A DNA stretch of 64,000 nt from Mucor mucedo (GCF_025094135.1 NW_026252488.1:1-64000), one strand, 5' to 3'; shown: positions 11,553-23,789, counted from the first letter of the stretch. Numbers and translations are program-made. The notes: generated by a model from the letters alone, not told the origin.

Positions 11553-12358
11553 ATTTTGCTGTATATATAAGTAAAAAACTAAAAAAAAGGAGTGTGTATG
11601 GGGGGTGGAGGAGAAAGGGAGTGGAAAAGAAGTATAAAGAGAAGTATGAAAAAATGAAAAATTGAAATAATTTTTATATATACAAGGAATCTTTAATTAG
11701 TACCAGCAAACAGCAACAAATGACACTTTTTATCAATTCAGGGAATCGCTATAATATAAAAAAAAAAGGATGGATCATCTGAAATTGATAAAAATACAAG
11801 TTGGTTGAAACATCAACTTGTATTAAAATAACATTTATTCTAATCGGTATAACGTGGTAAATTATTACATTTACACCTGCAAGAATTCTAAGAAAAAGAG
11901 TCCTCCTTCTCATCATCATAAGAATCTAGACTTGTATTTGGTATTTTACTTTTTGATAGTTAGCATGAATCATCTCTTTTTTAGAATGTCAACGTTTTTT
12001 GCATGAAAACTTTTTGTTGTTTACATAGTGTACAAATGTTTACCTCCCTGATTGGCTGTCATTTCAATTTAGGATCGATATTTTCGTGTCTACTTTTTAT
12101 CCAATGCACACGCATTTCTGATCTTCTGGTGTCAATGTCTGTCATAGTTTGGCACATGATGCTAGGGAGCTCTTCCTTTTTTATAAGTGCATGATAATGC
12201 ATGTTGTAATCATATCATTGAGTGTTTCATCTTTTTTAGCTTTTTTTTTCTTATTCATAGTTACTGCGCAAAATAAAGTAGCATGGTTTTTATTTATTTA
12301 TTTGAAAATTGTACAAAGGAGAATTTAAGAGGCTAAGCTAATTTTTTGGTTTTAATAA
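11553..12358. other. Intergenic with an 11-bp dyad
   Basis: No gene was seen between the Zn2Cys6 start and the Rab stop codon. An inverted repeat lies at 11793-11824, with arms AATACAAGTTG and CAACTTGTATT around a 10-nt loop, about 240-270 bp upstream of the Zn2Cys6 start codon. The only longer frame (12003-12194, plus) has no coding character. Confidence 0.5.
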
Positions 12359-13238
12359 TTAAGTACAAGCACAACCATTACTACTGGTTTTTGCATGATT
12401 TTGTTCGATCTTTATTTTGGCATGACGTGGCTGTTCTAAAACAACGTGCTTGGCTGATAAAAAAATAAATATTAGGGTCAAATACCCATAAATGTGTTTG
12501 TTATTTTTACCTATTTCAGTAAACACCTGACCCACATTCGTGCCTAATTTTGCACTGGTTTCGATATATAGTAAATTATTGTCCGCAGCGTAGTCTTGTG
12601 CTTCTTGTAGTGTAACTTGTCTATCTTGTACGTCTGTCTTATTTCCAACCAATGCAATTAATAGCTTTGCATTTCCCTGACGCTGTAATTCATTTACCCA
12701 ATATTGAGCTTTTTCAAATGTTGTCTATCAATAGTAATACGAGTAAAATAAAAGAGGTTGTCAGTTTAGATATTAGGCGAATGGTGTCATGACTACCTAC
12801 ATATTTTGTAACATCATATACAACCATGGCCGCCAAGGCATTTCTATAATACATGGGAGCAAGTGAATGGAATCTTTCTTGTCCTGCTGTATCCCAAATC
12901 TCAAATTTGATGTCTCTACTGCCAGTTGAACACACTCTTGCCAAGAAGGCGGCTTGAAGAGAAAAAAAGTTAAGTATTGGGGTGTACACAAGAAATTTAA
13001 GTTGCTATATTTGTATTACCTCCTATCGTTGCTTCTTTTCCTTCAATAAATGTGTCTGTGGCATATCGAGCAACAATACTGGATTTACCAACCGAGGATT
13101 CACCTATAAGGGGTATTTTTATTTAATGGTTTTATTCCGAATGTCACACACTGTGTGCGAATTTCAATATTTTTTTTTTCATGTACCTAAAAGCACTAGT
13201 TTCACTGAAGGTATTTGACTTGTCATGGATTGATCCAT
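12359..13238 (-). CDS. Rab5/Vps21-type small GTPase
   Basis: Exons 13238-13187, 13103-13020, 12952-12801, 12724-12511 and 12453-12359 give 198 residues. All nucleotide-binding motifs are present: P-loop GESSVGKSS (residues 18-26), switch I TIGAAF, WDTAGQERF, NKTD and ETSAK. The sequence around switch I and the Rab-specific segments matches the Rab5/Vps21/Ypt5 group, which controls early endosome fusion. The C-terminus ends in GCACT, giving two Cys for prenylation near the end, comparable to Rab5-type tails. Four of the five exon junctions fall inside the G-domain, and the splicing was chosen to restore the motifs. It is divergent from the PEBP gene with 198 bp between start codons, so a shared promoter is likely. 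Confidence 0.92.
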
Positions 13239-13436
13239 TAATAAAAGGAGAGAGAGAAAATGAGAAAGTGAAAAAAAAAGAAAAAGGTTAAAAAGACGTG
13301 TGATGTTCTCCTGAAAGTTAGACAAAAAAAAAACCGTGGGGACTGTGACCGTACTTTAGTTGCATGATAAAAACCTGTTTTTCCTTTTCTTATTCTTCTC
13401 CACATTTTGAACTTTGTATTTGAAAAAAATTAAAAA

Positions 13437-14180
13437 ATGGGATTTATCACTGCAGAAATGAACTTGAACGGTACTCTTGAAAAGTACAATATTATTCCAG
13501 ATGGTAAATTTATATATCACGTCGCATCCGTTCTCATCAAATATTGATTACTCTCTCTCTCTCTCTTTAAAGTTTTACCAAGTAAAGTATCTCCTTCTAC
13601 TTTATTGCAAGTGGATTACGGACCAAAGGATGTAGCCCTCGGTAATGAATTAACACCCCAAGATACAACCCAGCAACCGAGCATTTTTTTTGTTGCTCCT
13701 GATGAATCAGCCTATTATACTTTGGTCATGGTGAGATTTTATTATTCACGCATGACGTAGTTTTTCGTAGTTACTGATAAAAAGCGTATTTTAGACTGAT
13801 CCTGATGCACCCTCCGTACAAGACAAGAAGTTTGGCCCTTGGCGTCATTGGGTTGTTGTTAACATCTCAGGTAAGTTTCTTATTGTATACACTTTGTAAG
13901 GTTGAAAGAAAACCAATACATGTCTACTGTAGGCTCGGATTTAGAGACAGTCAAGAAGGCAGAGAATCAGCACACGCCTTATATTGGACCTGGACCCGGA
14001 GAAAACACAGGAACACATCGTTATGTATTTTTGCTCTATCAACAAAAGGCCGGGAAACAAGACTTTAAGCCCATGGAGCATGAAGAAAAAGCTCATCGTC
14101 GCCTCTTTCAATTACGAGAATTTGAAGCGGAGAATCAATTGGAATTAGTCACTGCTAACTTCTTTACTTGCCCAACCTAA
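13437..14180 (+). CDS. PEBP-family protein (phosphatidylethanolamine-binding / carboxypeptidase Y inhibitor-like)
   Basis: Exons 13437-13503, 13573-13730, 13795-13870 and 13933-14180 encode 182 residues, the usual length of the family. The anion-binding signatures are clear: TDPDAPS, GPWRHWVVVNISG and YIGPGPGENTGTHRYVFLLY. Members bind phospholipid head groups and can inhibit serine carboxypeptidases or act as kinase-pathway modulators; which applies here cannot be told. There is no signal peptide, so it is probably cytosolic. The first intron carries a (CT)n run at its 3' end. Divergent partner: the Rab5-like gene. Confidence 0.92.
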
Positions 14181-15473
14181 AAATGATACTTTCATGGAAT
14201 AAAAACAGTGTGCATGTATGCTTCTTTCTTATTAAAGAGATTTTATATGTGTATGATAAATAATGTTATGTATTTATTTTTTGGTGTTTTTATTTGCGAT
14301 GGTTAAAAAAAGACACGGATAGAGTGCCACATAAGGTACAAATATAAGGCATGGAATCCATCAATAATGGTCCATTGACGCAGTCTAACAGATAGATTAT
14401 CGTATCTATAAGAACTATATCAGATGTTTGTTCATTTAAGCGCAAATCAAAGGAGATTTCTTCATCAATGATTGTGATCTCAACCAGCAATTTCAAAGAG
14501 ATTTTTACCCGATCTATAATTATAAAAATTCTTCGTAATTTTTTTCCAATTTTTTATGTTAAATTGCTCCAAGTGAAATCTTTTCTTTAGGGAAATGCGT
14601 CTTTAATGCGCAAATGGCTTAGCTTTATCTTATCTTTTTTATATATTAGCGAATTAAACGATGCATGTAAACAAATGGTGCAGTAATGATGTCGACATTG
14701 GTGGTGGTGATCGAGCCTTATTATTTAGTTAGTACAGGTCTTTTCTTTAAAGAGTTCGATCTAGTGAGAGTCTTCTGACCCCTTTTTATTCTATTTACAA
14801 ATACCGATTAACAAACTAGATTCTGTTCACTATTTTCTGCACTCTGGGGAAAACAGTTGATTAAGCTTGTTATTATTCGCTATTTCGTCACATGGAAAAT
14901 TCATTGCTTCCGTCTGTGTGAAACTGAGTCATTCTTAAAAATGGGAACCGAAGGATGCATATATATGTAAGGAGCGGGTTAGACCGCGCGTGGTAAACAA
15001 AGAGAATACAAATCGTGAATTTCCCGAACGATATTGCGCCATGATGGAACTAGAGAAAAAAAATTGTTAATCTTATCAGACGAGATTAGCTTTTGTGATT
15101 GTCCGGTTGGGTGCTTAATGAATTGTTTGTTTTACAAAATAAAGGATTTTGCTGCGTAATTTTAAATATTTGTAATAGGTTGTTATTGAGCCAGTTAGAA
15201 TTGCTTTCACATGATAATCTATACATGAGATTGACAGCGGCCAACTGATAAACAAAAATCAAAGGAAAAAGAATCTTTATAGATTATGATAAAGAAGATA
15301 AAAAGATAATGAATAATGAGTGCCTGTGTGTATATGTGTGGGTGTATGTGTGGTACATTGTGTGATGCGAGAGTACCCTTATACAGATTAGAGCGAGGGC
15401 CAATATATTCAGTAAGATGATCATGTTTAAATATTCACACGCTACTTTTTAAACGAAAACTCTTTTTTATTAC
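14181..15473. other. Intergenic, no confident gene
   Basis: AT-rich. A 68-codon minus-strand frame at 14290-14496 has some coding texture (ICTLCGTLSVSF) but no start context or splice partners, so it could be a decayed fragment. Nothing else was recognised. Confidence 0.4.
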
Positions 15474-15925
15474 TTAGAGACCATGGACAGTAATGTCTGT
15501 CTTCTTTGCGATCTTTTCGGCTACCAAAAATTCGGCAATCTTTATACGTTGATCGCCCGCGAACTGCAGAACACTGCCGAGTTCTTCATGTTCAATAATA
15601 ATTCCACTGCAGGCAAAAATCCTTTTGAAAGTCTTTAGAAGCTTTTTGGCATCATACTCGGCTGGAAGTCCTTGGAAGGTTGTCAATGTCTTGCGACCAT
15701 TTCTTTGTTGAACACGCAAATCTATGTTTGTTTACTCTTAATGTAATGCATTATATTTATTTTAAATGGACGACTTACGGATGTTCTTGGCTGGTTGTTG
15801 ATTGTTATCTTGTTCAACATCAGCAAACGGATCTATAAAGCAATAAAGTTGGCAAATAGGATCTTTTGTTTCCCCTTCATTTCGGGCTTACCAAAAGGGA
15901 CGTTGAGCTCTTCAATATTGGACAT
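15474..15925 (-). CDS. SUI1: Translation initiation factor eIF1 (SUI1)
   Basis: Exons 15925-15892, 15832-15779 and 15721-15474 give 111 residues, the normal eIF1 size. The core reads IHLRVQQRNGRKTLTTFQG, YDAKKLLKTFKRIFACSG and LQFAGDQRIKIAEFL, all hallmarks of eIF1. eIF1 binds the 40S subunit near the P site and enforces start-codon selection. The short N-terminal tail (NVPFGDPFADVE) is also typical. All three exons keep frame. It lies divergent from the GATA factor, separated by 563 bp. No unusual feature except the small size of exons 1 and 2. Confidence 0.96.
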
Positions 15926-16488
15926 CAACTAATAAAGAGAGTAAAAAGAGAAAAAGAGAGACGAAAGCGGAGAGGGTAAAAAAAGGGGGTGTGGGAGGAG
16001 AGAAAGAGAAGGTAGAGGTCCCCCTATTGGCTGGGGGAATTTGCTATAGACGTCCCTTTTTTGGTTATATAAACGGCTGATCACGCGATTTCTTATTTGG
16101 GTGAGATAAGATGGTTGGCCCTAATATGCATTGAATCAGCAAGGAATGATAAGAGCTAAAGGTTCCCTCTATATAAATAAAATGCAAAATGATAGATAAG
16201 TTGGTCTGATGCTTATTTATTTATTTTACGCGTGATACCTTATCTTTTTTTAGCTCATTTTTAGCGGCTTCCGCGGTATTTTGAGGGAAATAATTGTAGG
16301 GGTTCTAATGAGATTCAAGATAACAAATTACTTATGATTGGTTGAGATTTCCTCCGACAAATTTTTTTTACTAGATGTTGCTATCACTAGCCAATCACTG
16401 TCATCCAATAGATGTTTTTAAAAAAAAAATCTTTTTTCTTTTCTTTATCTCTCTCTCTCTCTTTCTTCTCTTCTTTATATTCACAGCC

Positions 16489-17832
16489 ATGACAGTAAAG
16501 TCACCCTTTTACAACAAGCCTTCGACGTCCACTAGCGTAGACTCTTGTCATAAATGCCCGTTGATACTCACGCTTGACAAGAATGATATTAATAAACAAC
16601 AACAACAAGACCAGACTACTTTAGTAACTGGCTTCGATCAGTCAAAGGTTTCTGCCCCTTCCAGCAATAACTCTATCTCAGCCGTTGTTGAGCCGAGCAA
16701 CTCCAGTGTTGCGAAATCGGACATTGGAAGTGCGGTCGTTACCTCGTGTTCGAACTGTGGTACTACCACTACGCCTCTTTGGAGAAGATCTCCCTTAGGT
16801 GAAACTATCTGTAATGCTTGTGGATTATATTATAAAGCACGAAATACAACTCGTCCTGTTTGGTTGAAAAGAAATGCATCAAAACGCCCTAAATCAAACA
16901 TGATCAACCCAATCGCTCTTGCGCCTCGTATTTCTCCTACTCCTCTTTTAGCCCCCGCTCCACCTATTCTCTCCATGCATCAATCTTCATCCTCACTTAC
17001 TCCCTCTTTGCAACAACATCAAATTCATCAGAATCAACAACAACCACAAAAACAACAAGAAAATCATCAACAACAACAACATCATCAACAACAACAACAG
17101 CAACATCAATCTAAACAAACTAAGCCACCCGTATCGGTTGGAAAAGAAATCGCTCCCGATTGTCTCATTTGCGCTAATTGTCAGACTACAACCACCCCAC
17201 TTTGGCGACGCGATGAATCTGGTCAGCCAATCTGTAACGCCTGTGGTCTTTATTTTAAATTACACAGCGTTCATCGTCCAATCACCATGAAGCGATCAAC
17301 AATCAAACGCCGTAAAAGAGTCACAGCCGCTACCATGGTTACCCACAAACCCGTCGTGATTCAACGCCAAGTTTTGCCTGACAACAGCCAAAAACGCCAA
17401 CATGAGCCGGAACTCGAAACTAGCAATAAACGCACTGATCATCATCTTCGCCCATTATTGCCTTCGCCTGTTTCACCGATCTCTTCAAGAAGATCTTCGC
17501 CCGATCCTATTGAGCCCGAAGTCTATCATCAGCGCTATTTGCCTTCTCCACCTATGCGACCCACCACTTCTAATCTCGCTTGCTTGTTAAACCCCCAAGT
17601 GGACCGTCTTGATCGTAGTCTTCCTAGTCTGCCTTCTCCTCCATTGGTCCCTCATGATGATATCATGTTACCCAAACAATCTCATTTTGCATTATTTCAT
17701 CCCAATAATACGCATAAAGTCCTTGAGGCTCATCGTATAGAGTTGAAACGTGAAGTGACCAATCTTACTTGTCTGTTGAGCCGTACAACTGCGATGCTCC
17801 AGAATATAGACAGTGTCATGACAAACTATTAA
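16489..17832 (+). CDS. GATA factor with two zinc fingers, SreA/Urbs1/Fep1-like
   Basis: The frame is open from 16375, but the start at 16489 is preferred: it follows a CT-rich leader and a splice-acceptor-like ACAG, and the extra upstream residues are hydrophobic junk. This gives 447 residues. Finger 1 (Cys87, 90, 108, 111) contains TTTTPLWRRSPLGETICNAC and KARNTTRP; finger 2 (Cys228, 231, 249, 252) contains LWRRDESGQPICNACGLYFK and HRPITMK with KRRKR after it. Both have 17-residue loops. The finger pair resembles the iron-regulatory GATA repressors of fungi. The linker between them (about 116 residues) is Pro/Gln/His-rich with long poly-Gln and only one Cys (225). The cluster of four Cys known in SreA/Sre1/Fep1 linkers is thus absent. 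A nuclear regulator is certain; an iron role is inferred. Confidence 0.93.
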   Translation: MTVKSPFYNKPSTSTSVDSCHKCPLILTLDKNDINKQQQQDQTTLVTGFDQSKVSAPSSNNSISAVVEPSNSSVAKSDIGSAVVTSCSNCGTTTTPLWRRSPLGETICNACGLYYKARNTTRPVWLKRNASKRPKSNMINPIALAPRISPTPLLAPAPPILSMHQSSSSLTPSLQQHQIHQNQQQPQKQQENHQQQQHHQQQQQQHQSKQTKPPVSVGKEIAPDCLICANCQTTTTPLWRRDESGQPICNACGLYFKLHSVHRPITMKRSTIKRRKRVTAATMVTHKPVVIQRQVLPDNSQKRQHEPELETSNKRTDHHLRPLLPSPVSPISSRRSSPDPIEPEVYHQRYLPSPPMRPTTSNLACLLNPQVDRLDRSLPSLPSPPLVPHDDIMLPKQSHFALFHPNNTHKVLEAHRIELKREVTNLTCLLSRTTAMLQNIDSVMTNY

Positions 17833-18153
17833 ATATCTTATATAAATAAAAATAAACCATCTCTTATAACCTATATATGTAAATTTTCAATATATTTTTT
17901 GGCATGTGAAAGCAATACCTCCATGTGAAGTAAACATAAATCCCAATTTTTGTCGGTTTCTCACATCGGAGTCTGTTCCCCCGCATTTTTGCTGACTAGC
18001 GCTTGTTACAAGTTCTCCCTCAATCCTATTAAGCATTTGTAAAGACAATTAGCTTTTTTTTTAAAAGCCCTTTTTTTTTCTTTTTTTTTCTTTCTTTCTT
18101 TTCTTTTTCTTTTCTTTCTTTTCCTTTCTCTCTTTCTCTTTTATTAAAATAAA
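17833..18153. promoter_or_regulatory. Intergenic with long polypyrimidine leader before the bHLH gene
   Basis: The 75 bases at about 18070-18145 are almost purely T and C and end just before the ATG at 18154. Similar CT-rich leaders precede several genes here (for example 16430-16475 and 43870-43915). They probably lie in the transcription start or 5'UTR region; this is inference. Confidence 0.45.
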
Positions 18154-19137
18154 ATGGAGTACGACGCAACTCATAAAGCCTCTAGTATCACAAGCACAAC
18201 AAGTACCATAAGTACTGTCAGCACAAGCAGTACCAATACATGGGATGCCATTCTTCCGACACCGGAAACAAAAGATGGTAAATATTTCTTCCCCTTTTTA
18301 ATAATTTCAAACAGCTAACAAAAAAAATTCTTTTACTTAGATTATTGTATTTCTCTAGTAGACTATCCATACGATACCATAGGATTCAGTCCAATCTATC
18401 TTCAACATGGCGATCAAATCACGGCTCCCACAACGTTTAGAAGAAAGGCATCGGCACCAATAACAACCAATAATTATCAACCCATTCGACCTTCTCCAGT
18501 TCAAAGACATCGTTCCCTAACTAGCGTCCTTCCTGTTAAAAAGATCAACCGTGATTTACTTTCAGACAATGAGAAACGCATCAATCATATTGCCTCAGAA
18601 CAGAAACGTCGTAATACCATTCGTCTTGGATTTAAAGACTTGACAGATATCATCCCTACCTTGAAAAATATTAACAACTCAAAAAGCACCATCTTGTTTA
18701 AAGCCGTAGATTATATGAAACATCTTGATAGACGTAATCGTACACTTTTAGAGAAACTCAGCGCACTACAGGCCCGTAGCCGTGCTCATGCTCATAATAT
18801 GCAACAAAAGAAGGCTCGCTCATCTAACAGTCAACGATATAAACAACTGTTTGGTGTCCAACACCAACAGCATCACCACCAACAACCACAACAAGAACTA
18901 CCTGCTCATACCATAAATGCTTTAATAGCTCATAAAGATCAACAACGACAATTACAAGAATTGCAAGATCAGCTGAGAGTTCAGCAACAACTTTTAAAAA
19001 AACATAATATTATACCTTCAAGTAATGCATCTCAATATAACTCAATTTCTATCCCATCCAGTGCAAGCAGTCATAGTGATGAACACGAATCACAATTATA
19101 CACACATTCTACAAAAAGGCCTTGGCACACACTTTAA
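18154..19137 (+). CDS. bHLH transcription factor
   Basis: Exons 18154-18277 and 18341-19137 encode 306 residues. The basic region plus helix 1 reads HIASEQKRRNTIRLGFKDL, with the His-Glu-Arg pattern of E-box binders; helix 2 is KSTILFKAVDYMKHLDRRNR and continues into a leucine-rich coiled coil (LLEKLSALQ). A second coiled-coil or Gln/His-rich segment follows (QLQELQDQLRVQQQLLKKH). The N-terminus is Ser/Thr-rich. Two splice acceptors 18 nt apart (exon starts 18341 or 18359) both keep frame, so two isoforms differing by six residues are possible. It follows the GATA gene on the same strand by 320 bp. Targets are unknown. Confidence 0.9.
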
Positions 19138-21792
19138 GCATTTTTTACTAATAAATATCATATGGTTACATTTTATATATATATATATATATATACAACT
19201 ATATGAAATGATGTAGGGCAAAATGTATCGTTTTAGCGAATGGCATCAGTGCATGTAAATTAACTGAAAAATCCCCAGAACTTGTTAGCGGTTTGGACTG
19301 CTTTTTTGAAATTTGGAAAGCTTACAGACATCGAGAGATTGAAGGGTACACTAACTCCAACAGGCAAGCAGGTTCTAGTAGACGCTGAAACACCTGTAAC
19401 TTTTTGGATATTACTGGAAACAAAGTGCTAAGCTTGTTCATGCGCTCTCCAAGAAGTTTAAAAAGACAAGGTCCGGTAGATTAAATCAAAATTTTAGTTT
19501 TAAAACAGGATACTATTTCTCAATTCAAATAATGAAATAGCCTAAATGCCATGCTTCGGCAATGTTCTCCATAAATCTAAAATAAAAGAATTTGGCATGG
19601 AATTGATTTCGCTGGTTTAACACCTAATATTCCAAGTATTAAACACAAACTATGTTAATCAGCATGTGTAATTCACAAAGGGCACCACAATCTTTTTTAT
19701 GGTAATAGGCCTCCTCTTCCCACTGTCATCAAATGGGGGGGGGTTAACTTCCCAATGAAGCCTAGTTGTAATGATTGATCTAATGGGGTCATAGTCATAT
19801 CGTATCTTTATTAAAGATATATGATGTTCAATTATTAATAAAACTCGCACAGGTTGGATGATTTTTTTCTAAATATTTATGGTGACATCTCTAGCTATAT
19901 CCTCAGCCTTAGCACTCGGATTTATTCATTGGACGAATGGGATTTTTTTCTTAGTGCTGCCTCTTCTTAATTGATAATCACTGTATCTGCCAAGCCTGAG
20001 TCCCTGAAATTGTTTCTTTTCTGCTAGTATTAATAAGAATATTAGTAATTTTTACAAGCAACCTTCATCTCGTGTCACATATTTCACCAAGCACTGTCTC
20101 GTTTTTTAAAGGTGCGTACGTGGCAAGTTAAACCATATGAGATCAGAAGTAATGTTACTTTTCATGTGCTCGATTCTATCTACTATTGCCGCGTCATACA
20201 ATACAAATTAAGATCCTAGGTAAATCTACCCTCATTATCAATAAAACCCTTATTTATATAGTATTCTATTACTCAACGTTCCCATAACATCCACCACTGT
20301 ACCGAAGCCTTTTTATTCCGCATGACCAGTCTATTATAATTTTGATTAGCATTTTGTCATATGAATGGGAATTAATGATAAAAACGAATTCATTGAAAAC
20401 TGTTCTATATTCAATTGTACGGAACAGGTTAATACATATAAAAATTAATGAACCACAGAAAACTAGTAAACAGACTTAAATCTTAATGAATATTAGCAAC
20501 CGCAAAACCCATTAACTATATTGCAAATACCATCTGTTCTATCTGGGACGTTTTGTATTTAATTGATCCTGACAGATTTTAAAGTGGATTTAAAGATGCA
20601 AAAAATCTCCATAATGACATTTAGATCCTTTTACACTTTCGTCTGTATCACTAATAAATTACTTTAGCAAAAACATCAAGAGATGATCATCAGATTCAAA
20701 TAAGGGACAAAACTGCATGTTTACCGAGGGAAATATTATAGTATGACAATAATGAGCGACAACCAAATGCTATCTTCAAAAAGAATTTCGAGTGATTAAA
20801 TTAAAACCGAACTGATCAGTACAGTTAAGTGTATCAAAGCGGCCTTATAAAGTTGTGTTCTCAACATAGGGTGATAGAATTAATTTATGTTGCTGAACGA
20901 TGCATAGTCCAGAAGACATTTTTCCGAACTCAATAGGGTATTTTCTATTAGGTTAGATAGATAGAGTGCGAGCGCATGAAGGACAAACCAACCGCATTTT
21001 AGAAGTTTCATCTACTAACCCGCGTCAGTGCGAAGCAACTATCTAGCGTGGAGATGCTGCCAGCCCTCAAAGATAATCTGACATGGTCGCCCCAAAATTA
21101 AAGTAGCCCGAATCATATCATGACTCTCCGGTTGATCAAAGATCAATTACAGAGTATCATTTATTGACTCGGGTTACCATATCGTTAATTTGGCACAGTA
21201 CTGTTCATAGGACACTTTGGCGTGACAAGCTACTTGATAAATACCAAGATGAATTTGATTGACGATCACAGATTTCCAGGAGATCGTGGATCTCAAGTCG
21301 GAAATATGTGTAGAAGCTAATCTACTGGGTTTAATAAAGAGTATTAAACTAGTCAAAAACATAGTCATCATATGAGATTGTGTAAAAGGAATAAACCCAA
21401 AGGAGTTCATTATTGGTCTACGTTGCGTAGATATCTGTTACCACTATTTTAAAAGCGATAGTATTTTATAAAGCTAAACTCTTAGCATGAAGAAAATGGC
21501 ATCCCACTGTGCCTTATTCATGAACATGTGATGTTATTTAACGAGTAATCCTCGAAATAGAAATCTGTTTCAGCATTCCTCAAGAAAAACAGAAAATCTC
21601 TGACGTCATTTTTTTTTTTGGTTATTCGCAAATTTTTTTTTGAATACAAAAAAAAAAAAATCGAGGCTTGGCGAAGGCTTGGGTCGTATCCTCTTGCTTT
21701 TCCTCTTTAGAAAGAAAGCAACTCCGGCAAAAACAGGCGAAAATAAGTAGCATAAAGCATAATTACCCCTTGAATAAAAAAAGAACAATCCG
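19138..21792. other. 2.6-kb AT-rich desert
   Basis: No intact gene was seen. There is a (TA)n microsatellite at 19174-19195. Around 20950-21420 the composition is less AT-rich and short coding-like frames occur on both strands (for example 21174-21410, minus), which could be a decayed mobile element, but no family could be named. Poly(T) and poly(A) runs occur at 21609-21660. Confidence 0.45.
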
Positions 21793-23789
21793 ATGGCTCG
21801 TGTACATCTTTTCTCTTCATCAACTCAACCCTACAATTATAAACGGGGACCCGAGAACAATATAACCCAAGAACCTTTGCTATCATCGTCCGATGACAAT
21901 ATTATCGACAATACAACTATATCAGAGCAACAACAACCCCTCGATATCGGAACCTCATCCACTTCTTCATTTATCGCCACACCTTCCTCACCCGACCACC
22001 ACCTCTCTTCCACTGCATTAACTGCGGCGCTTTTGGCAAATAATGACATTACAGTGAATAATACAAACACACAGTCAGGTAATTAAAGATTATATTGTGG
22101 TATGCATGTTTATTCGTTGAAAATTAAACTCCCTTCTCTAGAACCACTGCAACACGCACCATTAGTAGATACAGACCCTCATGTTAAGGAAGATGTGATG
22201 GACCAAGCAGCAGCAGCTACGGCACTTCAATTATTGGGACTTTCACAAGCGGAAGAAAAAGAGAAGGAAAAAGAAGAGAAAGAACCTATAACGAAAGAAC
22301 TTGAGAATAATGTGATGTTGATTGGAAATTATCCTGGCTTACCCTCCAGCTTAGAAGATATTGACCTAAACAGTGAAGATATGATGCAAGACTATAAACG
22401 TGGAACCTGGACAAGAGAGGAAGACGAATTATTATTGTCAGGTATAAAGAGATATGGTTATGGTAGATGGAAAGAAATTGCAACTTCTATTCCGGGAAGA
22501 AAGGGCAAACAATTAAAACAAAGATGGGATAATACTTTAGCTTCCAAATACGTTGATCAAGAATGGTTAAGAAATAAAATTCGTAATGATGAAGAAGAAA
22601 CTGCTGCCAACGCTACAAACGCTGCTGCCGCTGTCAATGTCGCCGCCGCTACCAACGATGTTTCTACCTCGAATACGAATAATACGTTGGATGGAAATGA
22701 TAAAACAAGCGACGATAAAGCACTAAAGTTCTTGGAAGCAACGGATTGGAATGATATCGCGTTGAAGATTACGGAAAAGGCAAGGGAAGGAGATCAACAC
22801 GCTATAGAAGCCTTATTATCACAAGCCTTATTAGGGACTGTAGCCCATAATGCAACATCATCTTCTGCTACTGGATCGCCACATCATGATAATGTTTCTA
22901 TTAACCAAGATAATACCAGCCCAAGTACACCCACTACAAACGACACAAACGACACACTCGGTCTGAATTTTACACGATCCCCTATTGATCCCAATAATCC
23001 ACCACCTATCAATTTCGCAGATGCCGCTGCTTTAGCCATTTACGCACAACAACTCAATCACAGTAATAATAATAGTACAGCAACAAGTTCGCCTCAGAAC
23101 AATAACTTGGCTGCAGCTGCTACGCTTGCCAATCACCCGTATTTCCTTACCAACCCTTTTGCTCCCAGCTCAAATAATGACAATAACAATGCACTATCAG
23201 CCGCTGCAGCCGCTGCTGTAGCTGCTGTAGCACATCAGGCACAACAACAGCAACAACAGCAGCAGAATGACCAGACCAATTATTCTACTGTTTCATCACC
23301 TTCTTCGTCTACACCAACAGCGGGACAAAAACGACGTCGATCTGATCCAGCTTTAGCGGACACCCAAAGTGCTGCTATGACAATATATGCATCCGCTACA
23401 CCCATCACAACTACGATCAATAACCAAACGCAAACAGTGTATCCTTGTCTGTTCCCCAACTGTGGAAAAACGTTTGCCCGATTATATAATTTAAAGAGTC
23501 ATTCGAGAACACACACGGACGATCGACCGTTTGTATGTCATGCCTGTACAGCTGCTTTTAGCAGAAATCACGATTTGAAAAGACATTCCAAAATACATGG
23601 CGGGGATAAGCCGTACCGTTGTGAAGGATGCAAAAAGAGTTTCTCCAGGTAAACGATAATTTTATTTTTTTGGAGGTGAGTAAGGATGGTTACTTATCAA
23701 AATTTTTCTTTGTGTGCATGTATAGATTGGATGCGTTAAAACGGCACAAAAGTAATCAGAGAAATAAACAAGGTTGCACAGAAGATTAA
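21793..23789 (+). CDS. Composite Myb/SANT plus C2H2 zinc-finger transcription factor
   Basis: Exons 21793-22078, 22142-23648 and 23726-23789 give 618 residues. A single Myb/SANT repeat lies near residues 175-235: RGTWTREEDELLLSGIKRYG, GRWKEIATSIPGRKGKQLKQ, RWDNTL. Long Ala/Asn/Thr/Gln-rich regions follow. The C-terminus carries classical fingers: YPCLFPNCGKTFARLYNLKS with HSRTH, then FVCHACTAAFSRNHDLKRHS with KIH, and a third, CEGCKKSFSRLDALKRH, that ends in ...KQGC. The last is C2HC or incomplete, and its zinc ligands are split by the last intron. The combination implies a DNA-binding regulator with two kinds of DNA-binding module. The start codon is in a plausible context but an upstream exon cannot be excluded. 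It ends 209 bp before the convergent cullin gene. Confidence 0.88.
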
